Source: Terriglobia bacterium | GTDB lineage: Bacteria > Acidobacteriota > Terriglobia > Terriglobales > Acidobacteriaceae | Assembly: GCA_020073525.1 (NCBI GenBank) | Contig: JAIQFA010000025.1 | Span: 1-60,180 of the forward strand | Direction: 5' to 3' | DNA length: 60,180 nt | Shown: piece by piece, positions 1 to 8,496 of the stretch | Layout: each line of letters begins with the position of its first letter | Position numbering within the stretch: the stretch's first letter is position 1 | The notes under the pieces: generated by a model | What the model was told of the DNA's origin: nothing | Databases searched by the model: none | The model's input: only the letters and a program-made list of their open reading frames with translations | Made by a program: the position numbers and the translations under genes

Positions 1-7
1 CACTTTA

Positions 8-27
8 CCCAGCGCTGAAGCGCTGGG
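8..27. repeat. short GC-rich palindrome at the left edge
   Basis: CCCAGCGCT and AGCGCTGGG face each other around a two-base centre. It belongs to the class of small hairpins scattered between genes across this window (737-778, 6261-6284, 22234-22286). It lies at the 5' edge of the remnant reading frame at 19-321, so it may mark where that gene was interrupted. Confidence 0.6.
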
Positions 28-321
28 CTAAGCTCGGGAGACCCTCCGGGGCTGGTATCTTGCGGAATATGGAAGAACCAGGCTGACATATTTCGAACCG
101 CTGACGAATTCCACGCGGAGGGCGGAAAACTGATTCGGCTCGAGTTTCCGCGCACCGAGGTGCAGCGTTTCGGCGACGTTGCGATTGTTTGGAGTTTGTA
201 TCTGGTGGAAACAGAAACCAATGGCAAGCGATCGGTGAGCTCCGGGCGTGTCACCGAAGTGTTTGTGCACCGTCATGGACAATGGACGAATCCAGGTTGG
301 CACACCGACTCGGTGAATTGA
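19..321 (+). pseudogene. C-terminal remnant of an NTF2/DUF4440-like protein
   Basis: The frame opens after an in-frame TGA at 16-18 and ends at TGA 319-321. Its last ~75 residues resemble the end of small NTF2-like (DUF4440) proteins: beta-strand-like stretches (KLIRLEFPRTEVQRFGDVAI), then TEVFVHRHGQWTNPGWHTDS. There is no convincing start codon or ribosome site, and the first ~20 codons read through the palindrome at 8-27 and flanking repeat-like DNA. It looks like the tail of a gene whose 5' part is lost or was displaced by the repeat. Because only 18 bases lie upstream, a frameshifted but longer gene running out of the window cannot be excluded. No function is assigned beyond the fold family. 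Confidence 0.5.
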
Positions 322-341
322 GGCGATAAAGAGCGGAGATA

Positions 342-728
342 ATGACAACCAATACGGAAAAGAATGTGGCTTCTGCAGTGGCCTACTATCAGGCAATGCA
401 CAACAAAGACCTCGCCGGCATGGCGCGGCACTTGTGCGATGACGTCCGGTTTATTGGGCCGCTGGCGGAAATGACGGGCAAAGACGCGGTTCTAGAAACC
501 GCGAACCGGTTCATGCGCCTGATCAAGGGCATCAGGGTAAATGCGCGGATGGGTTCAGGGGACCAAATTATGTTGACTTGCGACCTCGAATTTCCGGAAC
601 CCATCGGCCGCTGCCGGACAGCGGTGTTGATGACGTTCGAGGATGGCCTGATCGCACGCATCGAGCTGTTCTATGACGCGCGGCCCTTTGAGAAGAGCGT
701 GAGCAAAGAAGTCTTCGGCTCGCGATAA
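342..728 (+). CDS. SnoaL-like / NTF2-fold protein
   Basis: This 128-residue protein has the size and pattern of the SnoaL-like (nuclear transport factor 2) fold: an N-terminal helix pair (VAYYQAMHNKDLAGMARHLCDDVRFIGP), a middle G/D-rich turn, and a C-terminal strand pair ending in the typical IARIELFYDARPF. Such proteins are small cytoplasmic cone-shaped barrels that bind small hydrophobic ligands or act as isomerases or cyclases; the substrate cannot be read from the sequence. There is no signal peptide. ATG at 342 follows a purine-rich GCGGAG about six bases upstream. It follows the remnant at 19-321, which has the same fold, so the two may once have been a tandem pair. Confidence 0.75.
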   Translation: MTTNTEKNVASAVAYYQAMHNKDLAGMARHLCDDVRFIGPLAEMTGKDAVLETANRFMRLIKGIRVNARMGSGDQIMLTCDLEFPEPIGRCRTAVLMTFEDGLIARIELFYDARPFEKSVSKEVFGSR

Positions 729-736
729 TTTCCGCG

Positions 737-778
737 CCGAGGGCGAGACGCCCTCGGGACAGCCGGCAAGATGCCGGC
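737..778. repeat. two adjacent hairpins in a convergent gene junction
   Basis: The first hairpin (737-757) has a perfect 9-bp stem, CCGAGGGCG/CGCCCTCGG, around AGA. The second (762-778) pairs GCCGGC with GCCGGC around AAGAT. They sit between the ends of the SnoaL-like gene (+) and the FecR-type gene (-). They are of the dispersed intergenic palindrome type and could help end transcription from the left. Confidence 0.6.
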
Positions 779-802
779 GCTACAATTCGGCGCCCGTATG
801 CG

Positions 803-843
803 AAAAAAAAGCAGTGGGACGCGTGGTTGCGCGTCTCACTGCT
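803..843 (-). terminator. intrinsic terminator of the FecR/DUF6600 gene
   Basis: Arms 810-823 and 830-843 form a 14-bp stem (one G-U pair) closed by a six-base loop. Eight A residues at 803-810 give a U-tract when read on the minus strand. It lies ~50 bp past the stop codon of the minus-strand gene at 897-3158. Confidence 0.85.
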
Positions 844-896
844 GGGAGAGTGTTGCTATGCTGCGTTGCTACGCTGGGGAAGAACCCAGCATAGTT

Positions 897-3158
897 TTAC
901 CGCCCATGTCTGCCGCCACCGCCGCTACCGTGCGAGGATCCACCGCCGCCGTGCGGAGCTCCACCACCGCTCGGTGCCGAACGCCCTCCACCTCCTCCGA
1001 AGCTGGGAGCAGAACGTCCCCCGCCTCCATAACTCGGAGCCGAGCGTCCGCCGCCACCGTTGTAGACGCCGCGATTGCCGCCATAAGAACCACCGCCGGA
1101 CGAACGCGGAGTAACAATCGGCTGCCTCATGTTGAGTGGTGGACGAGAATATCCGCCGCCGTAGCTACGGCTTGGCGAACTATAGCCGCGGCTTTCCGGG
1201 CCTGAACTACGAGGCGATCCATACGAACCGCGATTTTGCGTGCCACCCACATAGGGGCGTCCGCCGGACGCACCTGGCCGTGCTGCCTCAGAAGTCGGAC
1301 GCTGGGGCATCGGTGAAAATCTCTGCCAGCCGCCGCTGTTACCGCTCTCGCGACCCGGTGCCGAGTTCGTCACGTTGCCCGGCCGCGGTGCCGAACCCCA
1401 ATTCGAATTGCCTCGGGGTTCCGGACGAGAATTGTTCGCCGGACCGTTGGAGCGTGATCCAGTGACGTTATTCGGCCCCGACTGGCCAAAGCGCTGGAAC
1501 CCATTGTTCACTGGTCGCGCCGTTTCGTTTCTGCCTCCAAACGACCCGCCCTGCTGGCGGTTATTGTTTGAGACCTGTCCTCGATTCAACGAACGCGCCG
1601 CGGTCCCAGTATTGCCGCGATCAAGCGAACGCGTCGGGTTCGCCGTGTTATTACGGGCCGAGAAGAAGTGCTGGTTCTGTGAAACGTTGCGCATCGTAGA
1701 CGGCGCCGCCGGGCGTCCGCTGGCCGAGAAGCTTTCGCGGCTCGGAGTCACGGGCAGTCTGCCAGTCGTGAAACGCGCATTCTGGAACTGCTGGTGATTC
1801 ATCGGGTGAGCAGTCATGCGGCCCTTGCCGAACTCGCTGCCCGAGACGGTCGTCCCGCCGCGGAAATGCGGGTCATGCAGCGCATTGTGCACGTTCGAAA
1901 ATCGGTCGCCGCGATGCAGCGGAGCAAAGCCGCCGCGGTTGTAGTTGTTAATATTGATGTTGGTAAGGTTGCGCCCGCCCCACCGACCCCACCAGGGACG
2001 GAAATGGTCGCACGGTCCGAGGGGAAGCCAGCCGACCGACCCCCAGCCCCAACCGAATCCAAATCCGACGCCACCGCCCCAGCCGAAGAATGAAACATAA
2101 GCCGGCGCCCAGATCGGACGGTAATACGGATAGCCGTAAACCGGACCAGGCCACCAGCCCCAACCGCCGTCAAGGTACATCCAGCGGCCGTAGTGATACG
2201 GAGCCCAGCCCCAGTCATCGTAGGAGACCCAGGTCCAGCCCCAATAAGGCTCATACACCCAGCGGCCATCGCGATAAGGAGCCCAGTCAGGGTCGGATAC
2301 TGTCGGCCGCCACACCGGACCATAGTCCGGAACTTCGGACCAGGTGCCGTGGGCATCGAGATCTTCGGTTCCGACGTAGTAGTCGTTGGTGTGTCGCCGC
2401 GAGGCCGAATTGAGGATCATTTTGTCGCGATCGGTGTTCCACTGGTCCCAGTCATCCCGGGCAGGAGCTTCGCCAATCTTGTATTGCGCCTGATCGCCGG
2501 CGCCCTGAATGGTAATAAACTGGCCCTGCGTTACGTGCGTGCCGCCTTGCGGAGTCGTAACATCTACCTCGCCTCGCCGGACCAGCACTTCAGTGTGATC
2601 GTCGGCCGTGACCAGGATTCGAAAGCTGGATTCTCGGCGATCGGTGCGAATGGCCACGTTGGGCGTATCAATTTCGGCGTCCGCATCGCTATTTTTTAGG
2701 ACCGTGTAGTTCGCCATACCGCGTCCAAGTTGAATCTGGATTTGCGAGTTCGTAAGGGTGGTGATGTTGGCCTGCGAATGCTCAGCGAGGCGAAGCATAT
2801 TGGCATAGTCGAGCTGAAGTTCGGTGCGCGCTTTGTCGCCGGTTGAAACCCGGTCCCCCGCGAGCACGGGAGCATTGAGCGCCGCCGCCAACCAGCTGCC
2901 GTTATCGCCACGCTGCGTGGAGACGTCCCCATGAATCAGGCTGACGCGCGCCACGCCGTTCTTCTCCTCCGGAGCCGTCGTGTTGTAACTCTGGTCGCTG
3001 GAGCCTTGGTCATTGGGACCTTGTCCCACCGAACCCTGGTCATTGAGGGACGGGGCTGCCTGCAAATCCTGATCGGGCGCCTGGTCGTTCTGCGCCAGGA
3101 CGGCGACTGGAATCGCCATCATCAAACCTAGAATTGCTGCTATGAATTTGAATTTCAT
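897..3158 (-). CDS. secreted FecR-domain protein with Trp/Tyr-rich (DUF6600-like) and Gly-rich C-terminal regions
   Basis: The protein (753 aa) begins with a clear signal peptide (MKFKFIAAILGLMMAIPVAVLAQ), then a Gln/Asp-rich linker. A FecR-like domain follows at about residues 68-175 (NGVARVSLIHGDVS, then VRRGEVDVTTPQG). A block extremely rich in Trp, Tyr, Gly and Pro (WRPTVSDPDWAPYRDGRW and similar, about 255-370) matches the DUF6600 type. The last ~350 residues are low-complexity Ser/Gly/Arg/Asn, ending in GGGGRSAPS-type repeats. The start at 3158 is chosen over one nine codons upstream because GGAGG sits six to seven bases before it and the signal peptide then begins at Met. It is probably exported to the periplasm or surface. 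FecR domains elsewhere bind sigma regulators or peptidoglycan-associated partners, but no anti-sigma region or sigma gene lies next to it. Exact role unknown. Confidence 0.85.
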   Translation of the reverse strand: MKFKFIAAILGLMMAIPVAVLAQNDQAPDQDLQAAPSLNDQGSVGQGPNDQGSSDQSYNTTAPEEKNGVARVSLIHGDVSTQRGDNGSWLAAALNAPVLAGDRVSTGDKARTELQLDYANMLRLAEHSQANITTLTNSQIQIQLGRGMANYTVLKNSDADAEIDTPNVAIRTDRRESSFRILVTADDHTEVLVRRGEVDVTTPQGGTHVTQGQFITIQGAGDQAQYKIGEAPARDDWDQWNTDRDKMILNSASRRHTNDYYVGTEDLDAHGTWSEVPDYGPVWRPTVSDPDWAPYRDGRWVYEPYWGWTWVSYDDWGWAPYHYGRWMYLDGGWGWWPGPVYGYPYYRPIWAPAYVSFFGWGGGVGFGFGWGWGSVGWLPLGPCDHFRPWWGRWGGRNLTNININNYNRGGFAPLHRGDRFSNVHNALHDPHFRGGTTVSGSEFGKGRMTAHPMNHQQFQNARFTTGRLPVTPSRESFSASGRPAAPSTMRNVSQNQHFFSARNNTANPTRSLDRGNTGTAARSLNRGQVSNNNRQQGGSFGGRNETARPVNNGFQRFGQSGPNNVTGSRSNGPANNSRPEPRGNSNWGSAPRPGNVTNSAPGRESGNSGGWQRFSPMPQRPTSEAARPGASGGRPYVGGTQNRGSYGSPRSSGPESRGYSSPSRSYGGGYSRPPLNMRQPIVTPRSSGGGSYGGNRGVYNGGGGRSAPSYGGGGRSAPSFGGGGGRSAPSGGGAPHGGGGSSHGSGGGGRHGR

Positions 3159-3441
3159 ATGTACCTCCACCCTGCTCGAGGACACAAACTCTGCTTGAAA
3201 GAATGCATGCCGGGTGCCAACCTTGAAGGCGGATAGGGAATTCCAGTAATTCCTTTGTTTTTAGCAAATTAGGAATGGAATCGCAGCCGAAAGCGATTGC
3301 GATTCTCGGGGCATCGGTGGCCCGGTTCCACCAGAGTGGTGGTTTTCGGCCAGGGGGTTTTGATGCGGAGCGATGGGCGCTTGGCCCGTCCAGACGATAT
3401 GGCGGGAGGGGCGAGGATGCCAGTCGCTCCACAAATATCGT

Positions 3442-4812
3442 TCACTCGGTTTCGTTGTCGTCAATACCGATCTTAGACAAACGATACCGCAGCGCATTCC
3501 GCGAGAGCCCGAGCAGGCGTGCGGCTTGCGACTTGTTGCCGTTGGCGCGCTTGAGTGCCTCGCGGATCATTTCGTCTTCCCACTGATCGAGGGTCATGCC
3601 GTCGGGAAGGAAGCGATCGGAGGCAGCGCCGGTGCGATTGCGCGGAGAGTCGAGTTGTATGTCGCTGGCTTCCAACTGGGTGCCCACGGCTAGAGCGCTG
3701 GCGCGTTCGATCACATTTTGCAATTCACGCACGTTTCCCGGCCAGTAGTGACTCGTCAGAAGCTGCATCGCGGCCGGCGAGATTCCGGTGATTTTCTCCT
3801 CTCTACCGGAATCTTTCGCAAAGCGCGCCAGAAACAAGTTGGCCAGACCGGGAATATCTTCCTTGTGCTCGCGCAACGGCGGGATGTCGATCGGGACGAC
3901 GTTAAGCCGGTAGTACAGATCCTCTCGAAACGTTCCTTCTTCGAGCGCGGCGCGCAGGTCGCGATTGGTGGCGGCGAGAAGGCGAACGTCGACTTTGATG
4001 GTGCGCATGCCACCCAGACGCTCGAACTCGCGCTCCTGCAACACGCGGAGAAGTTTGACCTGGATGGCGGGCGGCACGTCTCCGATTTCATCGAGAAACA
4101 ACGTGCCTTTGTCGGCGAGTTCGAATTTGCCCGGCTTGCTGGTGGTAGCTCCGGTGAAGGCTCCTTTTTCGTAGCCGAACAGTTCGCTTTCCAAAAGATT
4201 TTCAGGGATGGCGGTGCTGTTGATCTTGACGAACGGGCCGGACGCACGGCGCGATTTCTCGTGGATAGCGCGGGCGATGAGGTCTTTGCCCACTCCGCTT
4301 TCGCCGCCCAGCAGCACGGTGGAGTTGGTGGGTGCAACTCGTTCGACGGTGGCCAGCACTTCCTGCATTTTGGGGCTGATCGCAACGATGTTGGGATGGC
4401 TGTACTTCTGTCCGAGAGCTTCGCGGAGCGAGCGATTCTCCTCGCGCAGGCGGGAGTTGTCGAGTTCCTTGTGCACCACCATGCGTATTTCGGCGAGGGA
4501 AAATGGCTTCAGGACATAGTCGCTGGCGCCGGCTTTCATCGCCTCGACCGCGGTTTCGACGGACCCGAATGCGGTCATCACCACGACGGGCAACGCGTGA
4601 TTTTGCTGCTTAGCGGCTTGCAGAAATTCAAGCCCATTCATGCCGGGAAGTTTGAGGTCGGTGAGCACGAGGTGAACGGGTTCGGAGGCGAGCAGTTTCA
4701 AACCAGTTTCGGCGTCGCCGGCGGAGAGGGTTTTGAAGCCGTCATCTCCGAGATTTAGCTCGAGCAGGCGGCGCATCTTAGCTTCGTCTTCGATGATGAG
4801 GATGGTTGGCAT
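3442..4812 (-). CDS. sigma-54-dependent response regulator, NtrC/ZraR type
   Basis: The 456-residue protein has the full NtrC layout. The receiver domain (about 1-118) carries the acidic pocket E8-D9, phospho-acceptor D52 in LTDLKLPG and a conserved K in VLKPF. The AAA+ domain (about 140-370) has Walker A GESGVGKD, the sigma-54 contact loop GAFTGA and Walker [10 protein letters not shown] Fis-type helix-turn-helix lies at the C-terminus ([19 protein letters not shown]). It should activate sigma-54 promoters after phosphorylation. ATG 4812 lies two bases after the kinase stop codon, so kinase and regulator are co-transcribed. Divergence of this pair from amt-glnB-glnD suggests nitrogen control (NtrC-like), but the family also serves metal, acetoacetate and envelope stress, and no -24/-12 element was recognised in front of amt. 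Confidence 0.93.
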   Translation of the reverse strand: MPTILIIEDEAKMRRLLELNLGDDGFKTLSAGDAETGLKLLASEPVHLVLTDLKLPGMNGLEFLQAAKQQNHALPVVVMTAFGSVETAVEAMKAGASDYVLKPFSLAEIRMVVHKELDNSRLREENRSLREALGQKYSHPNIVAISPKMQEVLATVERVAPTNSTVLLGGESGVGKDLIARAIHEKSRRASGPFVKINSTAIPENLLESELFGYEKGAFTGATTSKPGKFELADKGTLFLDEIGDVPPAIQVKLLRVLQEREFERLGGMRTIKVDVRLLAATNRDLRAALEEGTFREDLYYRLNVVPIDIPPLREHKEDIPGLANLFLARFAKDSGREEKITGISPAAMQLLTSHYWPGNVRELQNVIERASALAVGTQLEASDIQLDSPRNRTGAASDRFLPDGMTLDQWEDEMIREALKRANGNKSQAARLLGLSRNALRYRLSKIGIDDNETE

Positions 4813-4814
4813 GT

Positions 4815-6209
4815 TTAGTCGTTGGTCGTTGGTCGTTGGTCGCTCGTCGTTGGCTCGCCCGTCTCTTCTAGCGGAAAGAAGAGCGTGAATACCGCTCCAC
4901 CTTCTGGCGCATTCTCTACATGGATCGACCCATGATGGCCATCCACAATCTTCGAAACAATAGAGAGTCCTAGTCCGACACCGGTCTTCTTGGTGGTCAC
5001 GAACGGATTAAAAATCTCTTCGCGCAATTCGTCAGGCACGCCCGGACCGGTATCGGCCAAACGGAGTTCCACTCCATCGCGCCCATTCTGTGTAACGGAA
5101 CGAACCTCGACCCGCAACGTGCCGCCGTGTTCTTCCATGGCCTCATAGCCATTCTGCACGAGATTGAGGAAGGCCTGCTCGCACAGGCTCTCATCGAGCG
5201 GAACGAGCGGCAGCCCATTGGCGTAGTGGCGTTCGACGCGGACAGGCTTGGCCTCTCCTTGGGTGCCATTAAGCTGTTTGGCGGCAAAACGATCAGCAAC
5301 AATCCGCAGGACGCGATCGAGAAGCGCGGTCAGGTCTGCGGGATGCGGCTGTGCGTGAAGCGGACGGGCGAAGTCCAGAAACTCGGTGACGAGGGCGCTC
5401 AGCCGGTTGGTTTCTGTTGAAATGTAGCCTGCTAATTCGCGGGCCAGTTCGTCGGAAGCTTGCAATTTCTGAGTCAACATTTCGGCCGAGCCCTTGATGA
5501 CTCCTAATGGATTGCGGATTTCATGCGCCAACCCAGCGGAGAGCTGGCCGAGAGCGGCCAGGCGTTCGGAGCGACGCGCTTCGGCCTGAGCCTGCTCGAG
5601 GCGGCGGTTGGTTTCGGCAAGGCGTTCGGCGAGTTCGCGATACAGCCGGGTTTGATGTTGGCTCTGCTGCGAGAAGCGGTTGACGACCATGGCAGCGAGA
5701 AAGAAAAACATGATGCGCAGCGCGAGGTAGCCGAAGGCCTCGGGAGTCAGATCGTATTCCTGCATTGCCGGATAGAGATACGAGCAGTAGGCGGCAGACG
5801 CTACCAGGGTCCACAGCAGCGTCAGCCACCGGCCACAGTAGAGGGCCGCAGTGACGACGGGAAGGTAATAAATAGGATAGTAACTGCTGTTGATGCCGAC
5901 TTCGCCGGTGTGGTCGATGAGGAGGGTCGCCAGCAAGATTTTGAGCAGAACGACGTAGAACACTCCTCGCTCGGGGAAGTGGGCGATGAGCCTGGTCTCC
6001 AGGAGTTGTACGATTCCGATGGCAATGAGAATAAACTGCTTGTGCCATTCGAATTGCGGAGGGAGCACGGCCAGTCCGGCGAGGAAGAGGAGCCAGATCG
6101 TCAGCCAGACTGCATCCAGGCGGCTCAACCGCCGGGAGTCAGGATCGAGAATGGTAGGCGCAAGGGGCACGCAGCTTCCATCCAACCGCAGAAAGGCCTC
6201 CGGCGTCAA
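4815..6209 (-). CDS. membrane sensor histidine kinase
   Basis: This 464-residue kinase starts with a hydrophobic region of about five or six membrane segments (about 30-185). A linker coiled coil (LAETNRRLEQAQAEARRSERLAALGQ), the H-box LSAGLAHEIRNPLG (His near residue 229) and a HATPase domain follow. The HATPase has N-box NGYEAMEEHGG, G1 DTGPGVPDE and G2 GVGLGLSIV. No PAS or periplasmic domain is seen, so sensing is probably through the membrane part. The NtrB-like catalytic core matches the NtrC-type partner directly downstream. The last residues (DQRPTTND) are encoded by the heptamer repeat at 4821-4841 and look like a non-functional tail. The start at 6209 is the longest that keeps the hydrophobic N-terminus; a later start within the first ~20 codons is possible. 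Confidence 0.9.
   Translation of the reverse strand: MTPEAFLRLDGSCVPLAPTILDPDSRRLSRLDAVWLTIWLLFLAGLAVLPPQFEWHKQFILIAIGIVQLLETRLIAHFPERGVFYVVLLKILLATLLIDHTGEVGINSSYYPIYYLPVVTAALYCGRWLTLLWTLVASAAYCSYLYPAMQEYDLTPEAFGYLALRIMFFFLAAMVVNRFSQQSQHQTRLYRELAERLAETNRRLEQAQAEARRSERLAALGQLSAGLAHEIRNPLGVIKGSAEMLTQKLQASDELARELAGYISTETNRLSALVTEFLDFARPLHAQPHPADLTALLDRVLRIVADRFAAKQLNGTQGEAKPVRVERHYANGLPLVPLDESLCEQAFLNLVQNGYEAMEEHGGTLRVEVRSVTQNGRDGVELRLADTGPGVPDELREEIFNPFVTTKKTGVGLGLSIVSKIVDGHHGSIHVENAPEGGAVFTLFFPLEETGEPTTSDQRPTTND
4821..4841. repeat. GTTGGTC heptamer, three tandem copies
   Basis: GTTGGTC is repeated at 4821-4827, 4828-4834 and 4835-4841, inside the last codons of the histidine kinase. Seven is not a multiple of three, so loss or gain of one unit would change the kinase tail and its distance to the regulator start. 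Confidence 0.8.
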
Positions 6210-6513
6210 TTGGAGGGGTGGCGGACAGCCCTTAAAGGGGCGTCTGATTGTGGAGGACTTACGGCATCGCTAAAGCGATGCCGTGATACAAAAACTGGAG
6301 TTTTTCCGCAGCTGTTCTGATCTTGGTGGGTTCCATCTTCCAGAAGGACGGGCGAGGGCGCCCGTCGCTCCGCTGTCTTCAGGACGCGGTCGCGTTCAGC
6401 GCAACATAAGGATTTCCAATTACCCGGATAAATAGTTTCGATTTCCGCAAAGGGAGGCGCAGCGACTATTGTTATGGTGCTGTGGGTTCACGGCCGGGAG
6501 TCAGAAGGGATTG
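6210..6513. other. divergent intergenic region kinase/amt with two hairpins
   Basis: No gene is seen in these 304 bases. A perfect 10-bp stem with a TAAA loop lies at 6261-6284 (ACGGCATCGC/GCGATGCCGT). A second 8-bp stem with an AGGG loop lies at 6347-6366. The first belongs to the dispersed taaa-loop palindrome family and is followed by a tract similar to that at 22300-22320 (GAGTTTTTTCC). Promoters for amt and the kinase must lie here; no strong sigma-70 or -24/-12 sigma-54 match was found by eye. Confidence 0.6.
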
Positions 6514-7956
6514 ATGAAAAAATCGGTCACGGTTTGTCTTACGCTAGGACTGGTGTGTTTGTTTGCGATCGGCGCGCTGGCGCAGGCTTCGGGCGGGAAT
6601 GCGGCCGCTAGCGGGGCTGGCAGCGCGGATGAAGCGCAATCGGCGCGGATTGCGAAACTGGAGCAGGCAGTGGCCGACGCAAAGTCCTCCGGCGACAACG
6701 CCTGGATGCTGATGAGTTCCGCGCTGGTCCTGATGATGACCGGACCCGGCCTGGCGTTGTTTTACGGCGGGCTGGTGCGAAAGAAAAACGTCCTGTCGAC
6801 GATGATGCAGAGTTTCGCCATGATGGCCATCGTCACCCTGCTGTGGGGCCTGGTCTCCTACAGTCTGGCATTTGGTTCGGGAAACAGTTTTATCGGCGGA
6901 TTCCACAACGTCTTCCTCCGCGGCGTGGGAGCGCAACCTGAAGCCGATTATGCGGCAACCATTCCACTCCAGACATTCATGGTGTACCAGTTGATGTTTG
7001 CCATCATCACCCCGGCGCTCATCACGGGCGCGTTCGCAGAGCGTATGAAGTTCAGCGCCATGTCAGCCTTCATGGTGCTGTGGTCGCTCGTGGTCTATGC
7101 CCCCATGGCGCACATGGTCTGGGGGAAGGGTGGGCTGCTGAATGCCTCTCTCGGCGGACGGTTCCCTTGTCTGGATTTTGCCGGCGGCACGGTGGTGCAC
7201 GTGACTTCGGGTGTTTCGGCGCTAGTGTGTGCGTTGTATCTGGGACCTCGCATCGGGTATCCGAAAGAGTCCATGCCTCCTCATAGCGTAGTGCTGAGCT
7301 TCATTGGCGCCTGCTTGCTGTGGGTGGGATGGTTTGGGTTCAACGCGGGCAGCGCGCTTTCGGCGGGAGCGCTGGCTACGAGCGCATTCGTCGCCACCCA
7401 TTTTGGCGCGGCCGCCGCGACCCTCGGTTGGAGCGTGGCGGAGTGGTGGAAGAGAGGGAAGCCCAGCGCGTTGGGTGCGATCTCAGGAGCTGTGGCCGGG
7501 CTGGTTGCGATTACTCCGGCGGCCGGTTTTGTTTCGCCTATGTCGGCAATCGCCATCGGATTAATTGCGGGGGTTGGTTGTTTCTACATGGTCACCAAGG
7601 TCAAGTCCATATTCGGCTATGACGACTCGCTCGATGCGTTCGGTGTCCACGGAGCGGGCGGAACTCTGGGAGCCCTCCTGACCGGCGTTTTCGCTTCCAG
7701 CGCCGTGAATCCCATCTTCAAGGACGCACAGGGACGCACGGTGGCGTCGGGATTGTTCGAGGGCAACGCCCACCAGTTACTCAATCAGCTGGTCGGGGTG
7801 GTGATTGCCTGGATATTGGCTGTCGTGGGCACGTTGGTCATCCTGAAGCTGGTCGACGTCACCATCGGTCTCCGCGTTCCAGAGGACCATGAGGTGCAAG
7901 GTCTTGATCTCTCGCAGCACGGCGAAGAGGGATATTATTGGGAACCGGCCGGATAA
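6514..7956 (+). CDS. amt: ammonium transporter (Amt family)
   Basis: This is a 480-residue Amt/MEP/Rh ammonium channel. A cleavable signal peptide (MKKSVTVCLTLGLVCLFAIGALAQA) precedes a short helix and eleven expected membrane segments. Family marks are GLALFYGGLVRKKNVLS, the GWFGFNAGSAL motif, and both pore histidines (TVVHVTSGVSALV and FGVHGAGGTLGALLTG). The start at 6514 is preferred over 6469 because GAAGGGA lies just upstream and the signal peptide then begins at Met-Lys-Lys. The protein moves ammonium across the inner membrane. The PII gene begins 44 bp downstream, the usual amt-glnB linkage through which PII blocks the pore under nitrogen excess. Confidence 0.95.
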   Translation: MKKSVTVCLTLGLVCLFAIGALAQASGGNAAASGAGSADEAQSARIAKLEQAVADAKSSGDNAWMLMSSALVLMMTGPGLALFYGGLVRKKNVLSTMMQSFAMMAIVTLLWGLVSYSLAFGSGNSFIGGFHNVFLRGVGAQPEADYAATIPLQTFMVYQLMFAIITPALITGAFAERMKFSAMSAFMVLWSLVVYAPMAHMVWGKGGLLNASLGGRFPCLDFAGGTVVHVTSGVSALVCALYLGPRIGYPKESMPPHSVVLSFIGACLLWVGWFGFNAGSALSAGALATSAFVATHFGAAAATLGWSVAEWWKRGKPSALGAISGAVAGLVAITPAAGFVSPMSAIAIGLIAGVGCFYMVTKVKSIFGYDDSLDAFGVHGAGGTLGALLTGVFASSAVNPIFKDAQGRTVASGLFEGNAHQLLNQLVGVVIAWILAVVGTLVILKLVDVTIGLRVPEDHEVQGLDLSQHGEEGYYWEPAG

Positions 7957-8000
7957 CGGGAAACCGAAGCAGGCCACGGGAATCAACGGGACGGAGGACC

Positions 8001-8339
8001 ATGACAAAGGTCGAAGCGATTATCCAAGTTTCCAAGCTCGAAGCCGTGAAAGACGCATTGCATGAGGTGGGCGTCGAAGGCATGACCGTCTTCGAAGCCA
8101 GAGGACATGGCCGGCAAAAGGGACACACCGAGTTTTATCGGGGACGTGAGTACACGGTGGACCTGATCCCCAAGGTGAAACTCGAAATCGTGTTGGCCGA
8201 CGAAATGGTCGAAAAAGTCGTGCAAGCGATCACTACCGCGGCACGTACAGGCAAAATCGGCGACGGGAAGATTTTTCTTTCGCGCATTGATGAAGCGATT
8301 CGGATTCGCAACGACGAACGCGGCGAAAGCGTGCTGTAG
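8001..8339 (+). CDS. glnB: nitrogen regulatory protein PII
   Basis: This 112-residue trimeric PII signal protein has the T-loop sequence GRQKGHTEFYRGREY with Tyr51, the uridylylation site, at its usual position. The B-loop region TAARTGKIGDGKIF and C-terminal IRIRNDERGESV are also present. It would bind ATP/ADP and 2-oxoglutarate and act on Amt and on nitrogen-assimilation enzymes. ATG 8001 is preceded by GGAGGA. The N-terminal strand reads AIIQVSKLEAVK where most PII proteins have IIKPFKL, a small oddity. It lies between amt and glnD, and retention of Tyr51 fits the presence of GlnD. GlnB and GlnK cannot be told apart from sequence alone; linkage to amt would favour a GlnK-like role. Confidence 0.95.
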   Translation: MTKVEAIIQVSKLEAVKDALHEVGVEGMTVFEARGHGRQKGHTEFYRGREYTVDLIPKVKLEIVLADEMVEKVVQAITTAARTGKIGDGKIFLSRIDEAIRIRNDERGESVL

Positions 8340-8496
8340 GCACACGAATTTCGGATTGACCTCCCCCCGGGTCTGTTGATCTGTGAGCAGAGTGGAATCA
8401 AGACTGGAGCGGGACAAAGTCCACTCCACGCGAGTCACTCAGTTTCGCGCTTCGCCTTGTGCTCGATTTTGCACTTCGGGGGAGGGTGTCAACGAA

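Noticed and set aside
771..2699. Several long plus-strand frames opposite the FecR-type gene
   Set aside because: They are frame shadows of a GC-rich, low-complexity minus-strand gene; composition is Arg/Ser/Ala-rich with no domains, and the minus frame has a signal peptide, GGAGG and a terminator.
3718..4758. 346-codon plus-strand frame opposite the NtrC-type regulator
   Set aside because: The minus frame has all NtrC motifs; the plus frame is a codon-bias shadow with no recognisable domain.
6210..6513. Sigma-54 (-24/-12) promoter for amt
   Set aside because: No GG-N10-GC pair in a suitable TGGCAC/TTGC context was found on the plus strand.
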